Of a stretch of DNA of 64,000 nucleotides, positions 25,115 to 33,955 are shown in pieces. A program made the translations under genes and the position numbers. The stretch lies in NCBI GenBank assembly GCA_001708385.1, contig CP012388.1, positions 124,001-188,000 of the forward strand. The letters run 5' to 3'. How positions within the stretch are numbered: position 1 is the stretch's first letter; each line of letters starts with the position of its first letter. The notes under the pieces were generated by a model. The model did no database searches. It was given only the letters and a program-made list of their open reading frames with translations, and had not been told where the DNA came from. Origin of the DNA: Flavobacterium psychrophilum (GTDB taxonomy: Bacteria > Bacteroidota > Bacteroidia > Flavobacteriales > Flavobacteriaceae).

Positions 25115-26563
25115 ATGGGAGAGACCAATTTTTTTGAGGCTTTCGTGTTTACCTATGCCTCTATGTTACTGCTGCTGTATCTTATGTTAGCACTATTTTC
25201 ATACATAAACACGAGAAGGTACAGAACGTACAATACCCGGCTTGATGACGGCTTCTTAATGGAATCTCCATTAACACCGGGAATATCTGTAATCGCGCCG
25301 GCCTACAATGAAGAGAAAACTATAATTGTAAGTACAAGGTCGTTACTTTCTCTTAATTATCCGCAATATGAAGTAATCATAGTTAATGATGGAAGTACAG
25401 ATGATTCACTTGATTTACTAATAAGTGAATTTGAACTTGAGGAAACACCATTTGCCTACGTTGAGAGAATTAAAACCGAACCTTATAAAAGGATATTTAA
25501 ATCAGTAAACCCTGAATACTCTCATCTTATTGTAGTAGATAAGGAAAATGGCGGAAATAAAGCGGATGCTTCAAATGCGGGTATTAATGCTTCTCAATAC
25601 CCCTATTTTCTTTGTACGGATAGTGACTGTATCATCGATAAGAATGCTTTATTAAAGATGATAAAGCCGGTACTTAATTCGCGTAAAAGGGTTATTTGTG
25701 TTGGCGCTACTTTAAGAATGTCTAACAATTGTGAGATAGAGAATGGAGCCATAAAACGTGTGAAGCCGCCCAAACAGTGGATTCCGAGATTTCAGGAACT
25801 GGAATATCTTCGTGCTTATTTATTTGGAAAAATGGGGTGGAGCCTTGTAAACTGTGTGCCTAACGTATCGGGAGGTTTGGGCTTATTTGATAAAGAGATT
25901 GCCATTACTAGCGGAGGCTATGATCCGGCATCGCATGCGGAAGATATGGATATTATGATCAAGATGTCTGCCTATATGATAAATAATAAAGAGAAATATA
26001 AGGTTGAATATATTCCGGTTTCTGCATGTTGGACAGAAGGGCCTCCAGATGTTACAATACTTGGACGCCAAAGGACGAGATGGGCGAGAGGGCTGGCGCA
26101 AATATTCTTTGTACATAGAAGGATATTTTTCAATCCCAAATATAAAAGGCTTGGTATGGTAATTTTTCCGATACAGCTCTTAACAGAATTTCTTGCACCG
26201 GTTATTGAAGCCGTAGGACTTATCTATTTTATTTATCTTATCGTTACAGGGCAGTTAAATTGGAGTACGGTAGGGATTATATTCCTTTATTCCTATTCAG
26301 CCGCAATAATGTTCGGGTCACTGGTAATACTAATGGATAATGTAATTAAAAGGCATTATGAGACTACAAGGGAGATCTTTCAATTATGGATGATGGCATT
26401 TTTGGAGCCATTTATTTACCATCCGCTTCAGATATTTTTCTATCTCAAAGGATACTTTAAATTTTTCACCTCAAGCGACATGGAATGGGGAACCATGACG
26501 CGCCAGGGATTCCAACAGGACACAATACCGGATTCTAAAGCAATAACAGAAAATAACATATAA
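25115..26563 (+). CDS. Processive family-2 glycosyltransferase (PgaC/BcsA-like synthase)
   Basis: A 482-residue inner-membrane polysaccharide synthase. An N-terminal helix (about 9-31) precedes the GT-A domain (from about 56; ISVIAPAYNEE). The catalytic residues are present: D92 in VNDGSTDD, the DSD triplet 169-171, E276-D277 (HAEDMDI) and the QxxRW motif QRTRW at 319-323. Hydrophobic helices at about 345-430 and beyond would form the translocation channel. This is the pattern of processive synthases that build and extrude beta-linked polymers. The TPR/barrel gene starts three bases after its stop, an arrangement parallel to pgaC with pgaA. No separate PilZ domain is fused. The sugar made is unknown. 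Confidence 0.88.
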   Translation: MGETNFFEAFVFTYASMLLLLYLMLALFSYINTRRYRTYNTRLDDGFLMESPLTPGISVIAPAYNEEKTIIVSTRSLLSLNYPQYEVIIVNDGSTDDSLDLLISEFELEETPFAYVERIKTEPYKRIFKSVNPEYSHLIVVDKENGGNKADASNAGINASQYPYFLCTDSDCIIDKNALLKMIKPVLNSRKRVICVGATLRMSNNCEIENGAIKRVKPPKQWIPRFQELEYLRAYLFGKMGWSLVNCVPNVSGGLGLFDKEIAITSGGYDPASHAEDMDIMIKMSAYMINNKEKYKVEYIPVSACWTEGPPDVTILGRQRTRWARGLAQIFFVHRRIFFNPKYKRLGMVIFPIQLLTEFLAPVIEAVGLIYFIYLIVTGQLNWSTVGIIFLYSYSAAIMFGSLVILMDNVIKRHYETTREIFQLWMMAFLEPFIYHPLQIFFYLKGYFKFFTSSDMEWGTMTRQGFQQDTIPDSKAITENNI

Positions 26564-26566
26564 ACA

Positions 26567-29428
26567 ATGCTAAAAAGATTTATACATATAGCCCTGACAT
26601 ATATATTCACCATTTGTTTTTTCGGAAACGCATATAGTCAGGAACCTACCGCAACTCAATATTACGCTCTCGCTAAGAAAGAAAGTGCAAAGAAAAATTT
26701 TGCTAAGGCAACATCCTATTCTGAAAAGGCATTGAAAAAAGCTCCTAAAAACATGGATATTAAAGAGTATTTGGGAAAGTGCTACATGGACACTAAAAAG
26801 TTTGACATGGCGAGGTTAACCTTGCTGGAAGTTTTGAAGGAAAACCCTAAAAGGACCGATTCGCGTTACTACCTGATTAATATAGAAAGCCAGACAAAAC
26901 GTTATTATAGTGCGGTTTGTTACGTAAACGAGATACTTGAAGTAAAGCCTTATGATAAAGAGCTATGGATAAAAAAGATTAACCTTTATAATTTAATGGG
27001 TGATACTGTAGAATCTGACAGGCAGTTAAGAAGGCTTTACCAAATATTTCCTGAGGACAACGAGATAAAAGCTATTTATACCAATACGCTAAAAGAGAAC
27101 GCCGGTAAGCATAATAAAAAAGGCGATGTAGATGATGCAGCCAAACAATATGAAGATGCTTTAGCTATAAATAAAAAAGACGTTGAATCTTACCTAGGGT
27201 TAATTAACGTCTACACTAAAGCGGGAAATTATCAGGGAGCATTGAGTACTGCCGATAAAGGCTTAAATGCATTGCCGGGAAATAAAGCCCTCGTTGATAA
27301 AAAGATTGGTGTCCTTGAAAAAATGCATAACTATCAAGATGCTATTAATTTGGTAAAACAACAACTTAAAAAAGGACAAGGTGAATACTATAACAAACAG
27401 CTTAGCTACCTTACCGCTGAAGCTGCCAGGTATTACAAAAACTCAGATCCGTACGAGTTGTATGGGCAGGTATACGAGAAAGACAAGGCCAATACAGAAG
27501 CACATGATTATTTGCTGAACACTGCCGTAAGCAGAGGTTATTATGGCGATGCACAGGCTATACTTAACAAGTCACTTAAAAGTAATCCGCAGTCAAAAGA
27601 GCTTTTGGCTAAACAACTGTATGTTTACGAAAACCAGCAGAACAAGCAAGGTGCGAGGGCTACAATACAAAAACTGTTTAACTTCTATGGAGAAGATCCG
27701 GATATAAGGCAGAAATATGAATATTATATTCTTCAGGATGCTAAGGATGAATTTAGCGATGGTAATTATGATGATGCTTTGGTATTGTTTGAAACCCTTG
27801 GTAATAATTCAGATTACGGTAAATCGGCTAACAATTATATCTATTCAATTTATCTTCGAAAAAAAGAGTACGTAAAGGCGATGGATCATATCGAAAAGCT
27901 AATTAAAGCGTACCCTAAAGAGACTGAATATCTCTTAAAGAAAATGGACCTTCTTGCTGATATGGGCGATTATGATAATGCCTACGCCATGGCAAAAAGC
28001 TATTATGATCAAAACCCGGAAAGCCTTCAATTTAAGTATATGTATAATGACATGGCTTTTGAATATATGAAGTATCTTCAGCAAAAAGAAGATTATGCAA
28101 TGGTTGCTTCTATTGCCGATGGATTAATAGTATCAAACCCAGATAATCTGGAAGCATACAACTATGCGATTTCGGCAAGGGTAGCAATGAAAAACTACGA
28201 TGAGGCAAGGCGACTTACAGAGCAGGCACTTAAATATTATCCGGATTCTAAAGAATTGCGCTTAAAAGAAGCAGGATTGTACTCTGCAAATGGAGAACAT
28301 GATAAGGCAGTACAGGCGTTACACGAAATTGAAAAAGATTATCCGTACAACAGTACAATACGAAGTTCTCTTATAGAAGAAATGATGGTACATGCAAAGG
28401 ATAGGGAAGAGCGCGGTGAAAATCGTGAGGCTATGAATATTTATCGTGAAATTACTTTACTTAATCCCAAAGATACACTGGCCCCTGTAAAACTTGCCAA
28501 CCAGCATATTAAGAGAAAAGAGTACACCGATGCCATGATAATTGTAGATAATGCCCTTAAAGAAAACAAGGATAACAATCAGTTGTTGTATCTTAAAGGT
28601 ATAATTTACGAAGAAACTAATGATTTTAAAAGAGCGAAAGAATATCAGGGAAGATATAGCCCACCGTCAAACAGGCTTGCCGAATATAAAGAGCACATGC
28701 AGTATTTAGATTCCAGATTACTTAAAAATCAAATTAACCTAACATATCTTAAAGCAACAGCCGATACACTACCTTTCAATTTGTCGGTTGGAGCGCTTGA
28801 GTATGTTCGCTTTGCGAAAAAAGATACCTACGCTGCAAGGGTAAATTACACAGGCAGAGAGTCTGGAGTTGGCATACAGGGAGAAGTTGACTGGTATCAT
28901 AAATTCAGGAATAAGTCTTATTTTTATGTAAATGGTGCGGTAGCCAGTAAATTCTTTCCAAAGTACAGGGCTGCGTTCTCATTTTACCAGCCATTTGCAA
29001 AAACATGGCAGGCGGAATTGGGTGGTAGATATATGTACCTGCAGGATAACAGGAGTCTTTATACAGGAATCGTTGGGTTAGAAAAGACACTTGGCGATGT
29101 ATGGCTAAACGCAAGACTGTCGTTACTTACAGAAGGAGATAATTTATATTATAATGTGTTGGGACAGGCTCGTTTTTATATGAATAATCAAAGGCACTAT
29201 GCACAGGCAATGGCATCTGTTGGTAATGCCCCGGAAGACCTTAGCCTGGACTTTCAGGTAAACAATACGTTATCGTTTCCCACTACAATGGTGGGAGCCG
29301 GATATTTTCATTCTGTTGGTTTCAGTACGGTTTTTGGAATAATGGGCAACTGGTACAATTATCACGTAGCTAATGATACTTATCTAGATCAGTACACATT
29401 AATGCTAAGTATTAAAACTAAATTTTAA
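26567..29428 (+). CDS. TPR scaffold fused to a YaiO-like outer-membrane barrel
   Basis: A 953-residue exported protein. A signal peptide ends near residue 25 (GNAYSQ). A long superhelix of TPR-like repeats (about 28-715; typical units NTEAHDYLLNTAVSRGYYGDA, DYDNAYAMAKSYYDQNP) should span the periplasm. The last 220 residues (about 735-953) alternate aromatic and polar residues as in an outer-membrane barrel, resembling the YaiO family and ending KTKF with a terminal Phe. This is the architecture of PgaA and AlgK/AlgE-type exporters: a periplasmic TPR scaffold joined to an outer-membrane pore. It is linked by three bases to the synthase gene before it and six to the DUF4838 gene after it. Export of the polymer is inferred. 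Confidence 0.82.
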   Translation: MLKRFIHIALTYIFTICFFGNAYSQEPTATQYYALAKKESAKKNFAKATSYSEKALKKAPKNMDIKEYLGKCYMDTKKFDMARLTLLEVLKENPKRTDSRYYLINIESQTKRYYSAVCYVNEILEVKPYDKELWIKKINLYNLMGDTVESDRQLRRLYQIFPEDNEIKAIYTNTLKENAGKHNKKGDVDDAAKQYEDALAINKKDVESYLGLINVYTKAGNYQGALSTADKGLNALPGNKALVDKKIGVLEKMHNYQDAINLVKQQLKKGQGEYYNKQLSYLTAEAARYYKNSDPYELYGQVYEKDKANTEAHDYLLNTAVSRGYYGDAQAILNKSLKSNPQSKELLAKQLYVYENQQNKQGARATIQKLFNFYGEDPDIRQKYEYYILQDAKDEFSDGNYDDALVLFETLGNNSDYGKSANNYIYSIYLRKKEYVKAMDHIEKLIKAYPKETEYLLKKMDLLADMGDYDNAYAMAKSYYDQNPESLQFKYMYNDMAFEYMKYLQQKEDYAMVASIADGLIVSNPDNLEAYNYAISARVAMKNYDEARRLTEQALKYYPDSKELRLKEAGLYSANGEHDKAVQALHEIEKDYPYNSTIRSSLIEEMMVHAKDREERGENREAMNIYREITLLNPKDTLAPVKLANQHIKRKEYTDAMIIVDNALKENKDNNQLLYLKGIIYEETNDFKRAKEYQGRYSPPSNRLAEYKEHMQYLDSRLLKNQINLTYLKATADTLPFNLSVGALEYVRFAKKDTYAARVNYTGRESGVGIQGEVDWYHKFRNKSYFYVNGAVASKFFPKYRAAFSFYQPFAKTWQAELGGRYMYLQDNRSLYTGIVGLEKTLGDVWLNARLSLLTEGDNLYYNVLGQARFYMNNQRHYAQAMASVGNAPEDLSLDFQVNNTLSFPTTMVGAGYFHSVGFSTVFGIMGNWYNYHVANDTYLDQYTLMLSIKTKF

Positions 29429-29434
29429 AGAATA

Positions 29435-31531
29435 ATGTTGATAAGGTTAAACTTGATTATGATACTCCTATGTTTCAGTTGCAATTCTCAGCAGACTGAC
29501 CTTATTATATATAAAAAAAATGAGATTATACCTAACATAATTGTAGAAGGTGGTATTTCTGAGTCAGTAAAAGATCACTTTAATAACTTGTTTGAAAAAG
29601 CTACAGGAACTGTTATTAAAGAGAATACGGATTCTTCGGACAGGTTTATTACAATAAGGTTTAAATTATCCGGTAGAGGTAACGAGGACAATTTCAGTAT
29701 CGTATCGAAGAAGAACATAGTAACTATAGAAGGAGCACATCCTTCAGATATTATAAATGGTATCAATTACTTTTTTAGAAAATATGCAGGCCTGTTCTAT
29801 ATTTCAGGTAAAGGTATAGTCGGCAAAGAAGTAAAGGAAATTGTCGTACCAAAGAATTTATCCTATCGCCAGTCGACAGCATTTGAATATAGAGAGCCAT
29901 ATTTTCCGGATAATTATGATTTGGTGTTTAGACAATGGTATGGCACTCAAGCCATGGAAGATATTTGGGGATTATGGGGGCATAACATTGCAAAAGCAGT
30001 AACTCCTTCACCAAAAATGTTTTCTGTTATAAATGGTAAAACCTGCGAAGATCAGTTTTGTTTTACGAGTCCCGAACTAGAAAATGCGTTGGTATCTTAT
30101 GTAAAAATGCAGACAGAAGAAAACCCGGACTATTCGAAGTTTATGATACAGGCCAATGATAATAGTGTAGTTTGCCTTTGCGATCGTTGTAAAGCTGCGG
30201 GTAACACAAAAACTAATGCCAGTCCTACCGTATTCTCGCTGTTAAATAAACTGGCAAAACAATTTCCTGATAAACAGTTTGTAAGTACTGCGTATATCAC
30301 GACCCAACATGCACCTAAGTTTAAGTTGGAAAATAATACTGCTATCATGATAAGCACTATGGCATTTCCTAAGGGAATAGTTTTGGAGAAATCGCACAAG
30401 AAAGAAGAAATCGAAAAGATATTTTCCGAATGGAAAAAGGTAACTAAAACTATTTACCTCTGGGATTATGCTGTGAACTTCGATAACTATTTTAAAGCCT
30501 ATCCTACGTTGCTTTCTACTCAGGCTAATTTAAAATATTACGAGAAGCTTGGTGTAAAAGGTGTTTTTATGCAGGGTAGTGAAGGGGAGTATTCGGCTTT
30601 TTCAGATCTCAAATGCTATATATACGCATTGCTACTGAGCAATCCTAATATTGATGTAAAGCAGGAAATAGTACGTTTCTTTAAAGCGAAATATCCTGGG
30701 TCATCAGATTTGTTGGCAGATTATTATTTAGGAATCGAGAATAAAAGCTTTAGTTCTAAAAGAGCCCTCGATATTTATGGAGGCATGGCCGAATCTAAAA
30801 GAAAATATTTTAAAGCAGAGGGTTTTAATAACTTTTACAACGCTTTATTAAATAGGACTGAAACACTATCGGATGATGAAAAGAAAGATAGTAAACCCTT
30901 ATTGCTGTCGCAGACTTTTATTAAACTGGAACTACTAAGGACTGATAATAACGCGTTAGTAAATATACCCGAAGCGAAGTCACTTTTAAACCGATTAAAA
31001 GAGCTATCACGCGATACAGGGATTAAAATCTATAATGAAATGGGGTATTTGATCTCTGATTACTGTAAAGAATGGGATGTCGAAATTATCAATCAGCCTT
31101 ACGCTAATCTTGCATTTGGCAAAGATGTAAAGTTACTATCGAAGCCTGACGATGATTATAACAACCCCTCAATACTAACTGATGGAGATATTGGTTTTAG
31201 TGATTATTACAACAATTGGATGTTGTTTACCGACGAGGCAATTTCGGTTAGTTTCGATGCAGATGATGTAAGAGGTGCTAAGACGATAGAAATGGATTTT
31301 TTACATGATGTACAACACAATATCTACGCACCTAAAAAGGTTGAAATAATTATCGGGTCAAAAAAATATGGGGCAGCTATAATAACTGATGATAATAAAT
31401 TAAGCAAGAAGCATGTAAAGATAGCTGTCGAGATAGAACCATCAGATAAAATAATTGAAGTAAAGACTTTTAAAACAGAGGAATTTAAGAATAAGTCTAT
31501 GGCGTGCGATGAGATATTTTTTAAAAAATAA
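29435..31531 (+). CDS. DUF4838 lipoprotein, glycoside-hydrolase-like
   Basis: A 698-residue lipoprotein. The N-terminus MLIRLNLIMILLCFSC gives a lipobox with Cys16. An alpha/beta domain like the small N-terminal domain of family 20/67 hydrolases follows (about 35-130). The central DUF4838 domain (about 140-400; EYREPYFPDNYDLVFRQWYG, QANDNSVVCLCDRC, VKGVFMQGSEGEYSAFSDL) resembles a TIM-barrel glycosidase. The C-terminal region (about 555-698; SILTDGDIGFSDYYNNWM) looks like an F5/8-type carbohydrate-binding domain. It sits between the presumed exporter and a DUF1573 lipoprotein, six bases from each, so it may trim or modify the exported polymer, a part played by PgaB in the Pga system. The activity is not established. 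Confidence 0.78.
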   Translation: MLIRLNLIMILLCFSCNSQQTDLIIYKKNEIIPNIIVEGGISESVKDHFNNLFEKATGTVIKENTDSSDRFITIRFKLSGRGNEDNFSIVSKKNIVTIEGAHPSDIINGINYFFRKYAGLFYISGKGIVGKEVKEIVVPKNLSYRQSTAFEYREPYFPDNYDLVFRQWYGTQAMEDIWGLWGHNIAKAVTPSPKMFSVINGKTCEDQFCFTSPELENALVSYVKMQTEENPDYSKFMIQANDNSVVCLCDRCKAAGNTKTNASPTVFSLLNKLAKQFPDKQFVSTAYITTQHAPKFKLENNTAIMISTMAFPKGIVLEKSHKKEEIEKIFSEWKKVTKTIYLWDYAVNFDNYFKAYPTLLSTQANLKYYEKLGVKGVFMQGSEGEYSAFSDLKCYIYALLLSNPNIDVKQEIVRFFKAKYPGSSDLLADYYLGIENKSFSSKRALDIYGGMAESKRKYFKAEGFNNFYNALLNRTETLSDDEKKDSKPLLLSQTFIKLELLRTDNNALVNIPEAKSLLNRLKELSRDTGIKIYNEMGYLISDYCKEWDVEIINQPYANLAFGKDVKLLSKPDDDYNNPSILTDGDIGFSDYYNNWMLFTDEAISVSFDADDVRGAKTIEMDFLHDVQHNIYAPKKVEIIIGSKKYGAAIITDDNKLSKKHVKIAVEIEPSDKIIEVKTFKTEEFKNKSMACDEIFFKK

Positions 31532-31537
31532 AACCAC

Positions 31538-32059
31538 ATGAAAACATTAATAAACAGGTATACGGTAGTATTGATTTTACCAATACTACTATGCTTTACT
31601 AATTGCAAAAAATTAAATGACACAACAGAGCTTACTACTTTAAAAATGGAAGATCCTGTTCGTCATTACAGTCCAATAATGCAGGGGATAAAGCAGAACA
31701 TCAAAGTAAAATTAACCAATACAGGAAAGAATCCATTGGTTGTAAAAAACGTATTGCCATCCTGTGGCTGTACCATTGCAAAATTTCCATCGCATGGTAT
31801 AACACCAGGCAATTCTGCAGATATTGTAATGGTTTATGATAGTTCTAAAAACACAGGATATACTGCCGTATACACAACCATATCTACCAACACAAAAGAG
31901 CAGGTGCACTCATTCTTTTTCGATATCAATGTAGTTCCCAATTCCTTACATACAAAAGATTATGAAGAGCTGCATTCTGAACAGGTTGGGAAGGGCACGA
32001 AATATAACAGGGATGAAATTGATGAAGAAACGAATATAAGGCACTATGAAACAAGGTGA
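31538..32059 (+). CDS. DUF1573 lipoprotein
   Basis: A 173-residue lipoprotein with lipobox LCFTNC (Cys23). An Ig-like beta domain of the DUF1573 type follows (about 40-135), containing the signature VVKNVLPSCGCTIAKFP and GNSADIVMVYDSS. The C-terminal 35 residues are charged. DUF1573 proteins are frequent Bacteroidota envelope proteins of unknown role. This one closes the five-gene set six bases after the DUF4838 gene and is followed by a terminator, so it probably belongs to the export complex in the periplasm. No enzyme motif is present. Confidence 0.8.
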   Translation: MKTLINRYTVVLILPILLCFTNCKKLNDTTELTTLKMEDPVRHYSPIMQGIKQNIKVKLTNTGKNPLVVKNVLPSCGCTIAKFPSHGITPGNSADIVMVYDSSKNTGYTAVYTTISTNTKEQVHSFFFDINVVPNSLHTKDYEELHSEQVGKGTKYNRDEIDEETNIRHYETR

Positions 32060-32076
32060 TAAATAGTGATAAAAAT

Positions 32077-32117
32077 ACAGGAGCGATATCATATATATAT
32101 ATCGCTCCTGTTGTCTT
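32077..32117 (+). terminator. Putative terminator of the five-gene cluster
   Basis: A 13-bp stem ACAGGAGCGATAT (32077-32089) pairs with ATATCGCTCCTGT (32099-32111), with an AT loop. The following TTGTCTT run is weak, so termination is likely but not certain. Confidence 0.6.
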
Positions 32118-32165
32118 AGTAGTAATTTTAGTTATTGTAAAGCTACAAAGTAGTTATGAGAAAAG

Positions 32166-32190
32166 ATATCCCTATTCATAGGGATATTTT
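32166..32190 (+). other. Second hairpin downstream of the cluster
   Basis: ATATCCCTAT (32166-32175) pairs with ATAGGGATAT (32178-32187), followed by TTT. The two-base gap means the loop must open by a few pairs. It could back up the terminator at 32077 or be an operator ahead of yciO (110 bp to its start). Confidence 0.35.
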
Positions 32191-32296
32191 GGATTGATTG
32201 ATAACACCATAAAAACGTTTATGTTTGCTTTAACGTAACTATTCATACAGAATGGCTAACTTTAACCCTTAAATATATACCTGAAAGATTTACATC

Positions 32297-32917
32297 ATGT
32301 CTCAATTTATTAAAATATATCCCGAAAACCCAAACGAAAAGGAAATTGCCAAAGTGGTGAAGATACTTCGCGATGGAGGGCTTATAATATATCCAACCGA
32401 TACAGTATATGGATTAGGTTGTGATATTACTAATAGTAAGGCGTTGGAACGTATCGCCAAGATAAAGGGCATTAAGCTGGATAAGGCTAACTTCTCTTTC
32501 GTGTGCAGTGACCTGAGTAATATATCAGATTATGTAAAGCAGATTGATACGTCAACATTTAAGATACTTAAGCGATCGCTTCCGGGACCATATACGTTTA
32601 TCTTGCCGGGTAATAATAATCTCCCTAAAGAATTCAAGAAAAAGACAACCGTAGGTATCCGTGTGCCTGATAACAACATAACGTTAGAGATAGTGCGTCA
32701 ATTGGGAAATCCAATTGTTTCAACTTCAATTTATGACGAAGATGAGGTTTTGGAATATTCCACAGATCCTGAATTGATCTTTGAAAAATGGCAAAACCGT
32801 GTTGATGCTGTTATTGATGGTGGATATGGCGATAACGTTGCCTCCACAATCATAGATCTTTCAGGTGATGAACCTGTAGTTGTAAGGGAAGGCAAAGGAG
32901 ATCCTGACGTTTTTTAG
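32297..32917 (+). CDS. yciO: YciO/Sua5/YrdC-family protein
   Basis: A 206-residue YrdC-fold protein. The start MSQFIKIYPENP closely matches E. coli YciO, and YPTDTVYGLGCDI, LPGPYTFIL, VGIRVPDNN and PVVVREGKGD are family motifs. The fold binds ATP and threonine/bicarbonate in Sua5/TsaC enzymes, which make threonylcarbamoyl-AMP for tRNA t6A. YciO itself is a paralogue whose activity is weak or uncertain, so I do not assert that this is the main t6A enzyme. It lacks the Sua5 C-terminal domain. It is monocistronic. Confidence 0.85.
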   Translation: MSQFIKIYPENPNEKEIAKVVKILRDGGLIIYPTDTVYGLGCDITNSKALERIAKIKGIKLDKANFSFVCSDLSNISDYVKQIDTSTFKILKRSLPGPYTFILPGNNNLPKEFKKKTTVGIRVPDNNITLEIVRQLGNPIVSTSIYDEDEVLEYSTDPELIFEKWQNRVDAVIDGGYGDNVASTIIDLSGDEPVVVREGKGDPDVF

Positions 32918-33103
32918 ACTACGTATGTCACTACTAGAAGAAACGACTAAGTAATCTTTTATTTTTAGATTGTTACACTCAATTACATTGCATTTAGAAT
33001 GACAAATGATTCATCATTTAAAAACAATAAGAAATATACTTTATTATCTTGGAGTTTGCCGTCCTTCTATAGCCTGACCTAAATTATAACTCGATATATT
33101 TAA

Positions 33104-33874
33104 CTATTTATTGGACAATCGGCTAAAAAATCTTTTTACATTGGCAATTTTTTCTGAGAATGCGTGAAAGATAAAGTTAGAAGGATGTTCAAAACTAAGT
33201 CTCCTTCCTTCAATAGCTCCATCATCCGTAAATAAATCGTAACATTTTCCTTTTATAATGTGCCATCCCTCACTTAGTAGTAAATCATCGTTAAGATAGT
33301 TTGCCTCAGAAGATAATGTATGTACATTTCCATCTTTACAGAGGTAAAATGCAAATCGATCTTGCTTGTCGCAAAAAAAAAGGTATTCAGGCCCACTGGG
33401 ATCACAGCGTTCTATCCAAAAAAAAGTTTCAATACATTGTGGTAAATCTTCTAAGTCTACTTCAAAAGATTCATTAGTGTTAGGAATACCGGCTAGCTTT
33501 TCAAAACGAGCTACAGAGTCCTTAAGAGGCTTATATTTATTTTTTCTAGCACCTAGTAGCTCCATCTTGAAATGGGAAACAATGTAAAGTTCACTAATGT
33601 CTAATGTTGTAAGTAATGTTATTATTTTTTCTGATAGTATTAAGGTAAATGTACTCAAATCGTCATGATCAAAGCCAATTGGCTTGTGATGATATGAAAA
33701 TTTTTCAAAAGGAATCTCGAGTATGTCAAATAATGAATTATAATCCTCTTTATCTTCATCACTTTCAAATTCAAAATTTTGCCAATCTTTCATATCACCT
33801 TGAAATTCGTTGATTATGGATGTAATAAATTTCTTCGATCTGAATATATCCTGACGTAAAACCTGTTTGATCAT
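33104..33874 (-). CDS. Unknown acidic cytoplasmic protein
   Basis: I do not recognise this 256-residue protein. It has no signal peptide, membrane helix or known motif. The middle reads like a SMI1/SUKH-type small-ligand or immunity protein in composition (acidic, aromatic; FFWIERCDPSGPEYLFFCDKQ in part) but no signature is firm. The start is placed at the ATG at 33874 (MIKQVLRQD). The longer frame would begin at a TTG (33904) inside the serA terminator. It lies after serA but behind that terminator, so it is probably its own unit, and its promoter must be very close to the hairpin or it lives on read-through. Confidence 0.55.
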   Translation of the reverse strand: MIKQVLRQDIFRSKKFITSIINEFQGDMKDWQNFEFESDEDKEDYNSLFDILEIPFEKFSYHHKPIGFDHDDLSTFTLILSEKIITLLTTLDISELYIVSHFKMELLGARKNKYKPLKDSVARFEKLAGIPNTNESFEVDLEDLPQCIETFFWIERCDPSGPEYLFFCDKQDRFAFYLCKDGNVHTLSSEANYLNDDLLLSEGWHIIKGKCYDLFTDDGAIEGRRLSFEHPSNFIFHAFSEKIANVKRFFSRLSNK

Positions 33875-33900
33875 TATTGGTAAATTTGGAAGGGAATAGC

Positions 33901-33932
33901 ACAAAAAATCCTACGTTTACGGGCGTAGGATT
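33901..33932 (-). terminator. Terminator of the serA transcript
   Basis: AATCCTACG (33907-33915) pairs with CGTAGGATT (33924-33932). On the minus strand a run of T (33903-33908) follows. It sits 24 bp after the serA stop. Confidence 0.85.
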
Positions 33933-33955
33933 GTAATTTGATATAATATACTTAA

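Noticed and set aside
33875..33904. TTG start giving a 266-residue form of the unknown gene
   Set aside because: It lies in the terminator region of serA; the ATG at 33874 is more plausible.
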